Part shown: positions 38,301 to 41,300 of the stretch, piece after piece
Layout of the letters: each line of letters starts with the position of its first letter
How positions within the stretch are numbered: position 1 is the first letter of the stretch
DNA from: Semisulcospira habei
Lineage: Eukaryota; Mollusca; Gastropoda; Semisulcospiridae
Direction: 5' to 3'
NCBI GenBank assembly: GCA_036245525.1
Contig: BTPG01000005.1
Location: 180,033,698 to 180,097,697 of the forward strand
DNA: 64,000 nt
Translations under genes and position numbers: made by a program
The notes under the pieces: model-generated
Databases searched by the model: none
What the model saw: the letters and a program-made list of their open reading frames with translations, nothing else
Told to the model about the DNA's origin: nothing

Positions 38301-41300
38301 TTTCTATACCTTTTGCAGGCGTGTTTAATGATTATTATGTAACATGGATCTTATGAATATGTAATTGTAAGAAAAAGACGTTTACGTTGCACGTGACGCC
38401 CAGTTTACGTCCTGCTGCATGCATACTTAATCCAGACTAAAAACATGACTGTCTCGGGTGTGTAATATGCAGAGAACATCTCATCGTAGAAAGAAACACG
38501 CTGTCTTTTCTGAGCTTGTTCCTTTATTCCTTGGGATGTTCAATGCTGAACATAAAATTTATCCAATATTTATTTCATTGTTTTCGTGAATATGTGATGT
38601 ATTACCCACAGAACGAGTTCCTGGAAGCCTTTGCTGCGCGCGGAGCCCAGAATGCTGCACCTCCCAGATGCCAGATCTGCAGGTGTTATGACGATGGGAC
38701 GGGCCGCGGACACACCGTGTGTCAGATGTGCGACGAACACTCCTGGATCTGGAACGTAAGTGAATAAATAAATAAATAAATAAATAAATAAACAGTTTAT
38801 AAATACGAATCTGACGCATTCAAAGAATCATGCTTCTTAATACTGGCATACTCCGTAACATAATTAACCCTTTTTTATTCTGATACACACGTTGCTTGAA
38901 ATTAATTTGACTGCGATAGTTCAAGGATGGTGCCAGAATAGCTTGGCGCCTTATGCGCCAAGCTATTCTGGCATCACCCTTGACCTAAAACGGCTGATCT
39001 GTCTCCTAATCTGTATTGTAGCCTTCATAGGACGATAAACAGTTGTTGTTTTTTAGTCAGCGACAGGATGTAGTGGATTAAGGGCACAAAAGAAATTTCG
39101 TGAAAGTGGGGAAAACAACGCTAAAAGGTGACACCTAACTTCGGTCTGTCGTTGTCGAAGTTCAGTTTGGTACTCCGGGTAGGAGCCAAAGCTCTAAATT
39201 GCTTTTCACACTCGTGGACGCCTCTTGTCCAGTGCATAGACAGCGGGGACGAAAAGGGTTCTATGCCTCCTTCTGATACACTATTGACGTGCTGTTTGGA
39301 TACGCGGCTGTATCTCGCCTGCCTGGATGTGAAACGGCTCGGCCGAGTTCATTTTTCTTACACACCTTCTTCTTTGAGCAGAAAAGTTGTGTAACACACG
39401 TTGATACAGCTTGGCTCTATCACACATGTGTGATACAACCCTGGTGCGTGAACGGTCACGTGTGCACAAAATTGTCTTGTAGAAAATCTGGTAGGCAGAA
39501 AGGTACACATGCGATATTGAAACTTTACCCACTTTCAGTTCACGTGCAATGACGCCATTTCAGTCATAGCGAGACTGGCACTCTGACGTCATGTATTGTG
39601 CTATTACCTCATCATGTAGGAAGATTTGTCTGACATCCAAAATATCCAGGTCACAAAACAAAGTAAATGACGTCATGCTCTTTGCCAAAGACACAATAAC
39701 GATTTTTGTGGTTACGCGTGTGCCGAAAACCATCTCACGTCTGATTTATGCCAAGAGAAAGTGAGAAAGAAATAGATTCTTACATCAGTGTTTTAGCTGA
39801 TAATAAAAATCTCACTCTCGTGGTCTTAAAACCTTATCCTACCCTCTTTCGCTCGTAGGATAAGGTTTTCAAAGCACTGGAGTGAGATTCTCAGTATCAC
39901 CTATACACCGTTGTAAGACTTTATATCTATGCCTCCCTCTGATGCACTGTTCACCTTTGCACAACTCATTCGAGACGTGCTGTTTGGATACGCGGCTGTA
40001 TCTCGCATGTCTGGATGTAAAACGACTCGGATGAGTTCATATCTATTACATACTGACAAACGAAAGAAAATATGGCATTTTTGGAATCATCGAAAACCTT
40101 ATTTTATATGCTGACGAAGAAACAAAATGCAACTTTTTTTTGGAATCATCGGAAACAATAAAGTGTTTCCGATTATTCCAAAAAGGTCACATTTCTTTTG
40201 CTCCGCATTACGGATTGCTGAAATTGACGAATTCATCATCAACGCCTATACACACGTATTTAACACGTGCACTGATTGGTGTGCAGCAAATTCCCACTTG
40301 GCTGCAGGCCTCCAGTACCAGTGTCATGGGCGTTTTCAATGATCTTCATCACCGCATCATTGTAAGTACCGTGCCACGTAATCACGGCTCTCATCCCTCG
40401 CGAAATGAACCTGGAAGACCTCGACCATAGTTGTTCAATGGTATTGCCTATTAGCTTCTGGCCGCGCCAAGCTAATCTGGCGGTATTCGTGAACAACTGT
40501 TTAGTACTCAAGGGTAGTGCCAGATTAACTTGCCACCTTCTGGGCGCTGAGCTAATCTGGCACTACCGTATTAGTTTGCTGCAGCGGGTACACAGTCGTG
40601 TAGGACATCTGACAGATTTGATAAAGTCGGTGATCAACGAGTTAACCCATTTAACTATAAGGCCGCATTTCCCACATAGTTACAGTGTCAAGTAACAACT
40701 GTGTACCAGATCCAGGAGATGGATAGAGCATCATAATTCAAGAGTTGTGCCGTATGGATCGACCATGATAACTCTAGGGTAGTGCCAGGTTAGCATCATT
40801 CAAGGGTAGTGCCAGACTAGCTTAGCGCCATCAGGCGGCAAGCTAATCTGGCACTACCCTTGAATTAAGACGGTTAATCCCTCTCCTGTTGTAGTGCTTT
40901 GGGGCTATATGGGGTTAGAGTTGTGAGGTCCAAAGGGACAGTTCAGCACACCTACACATTTAGACTGTACAATTCATGTGCAAGCTTATTCATCTTGCCA
41001 GAGGCAAAGATTCCCATGAGCCCACCCCTGCCCCTCTCGCCATGAGCCCCCCCCCCCCCTTTCCCCCCCCCCTCCTCAGGCTGCGGGAGCTCATGAGAAT
41101 GGGTACCTTTTGCTGAACACATTGACAATAATTTTGATCAGGATGTTGTGTCATTGAGGAGCCTACTATTTGTGTAGTCAGAAAGTTTTGGGGGGACTCC
41201 TTTTCGGGGTCTACCACAGCTTTATTACTCTTTGTCACACAAGGTCTGCACGAGATTGGTGACAATTTGTCACACAGATCCTCGTAGATCCCACGAACTT

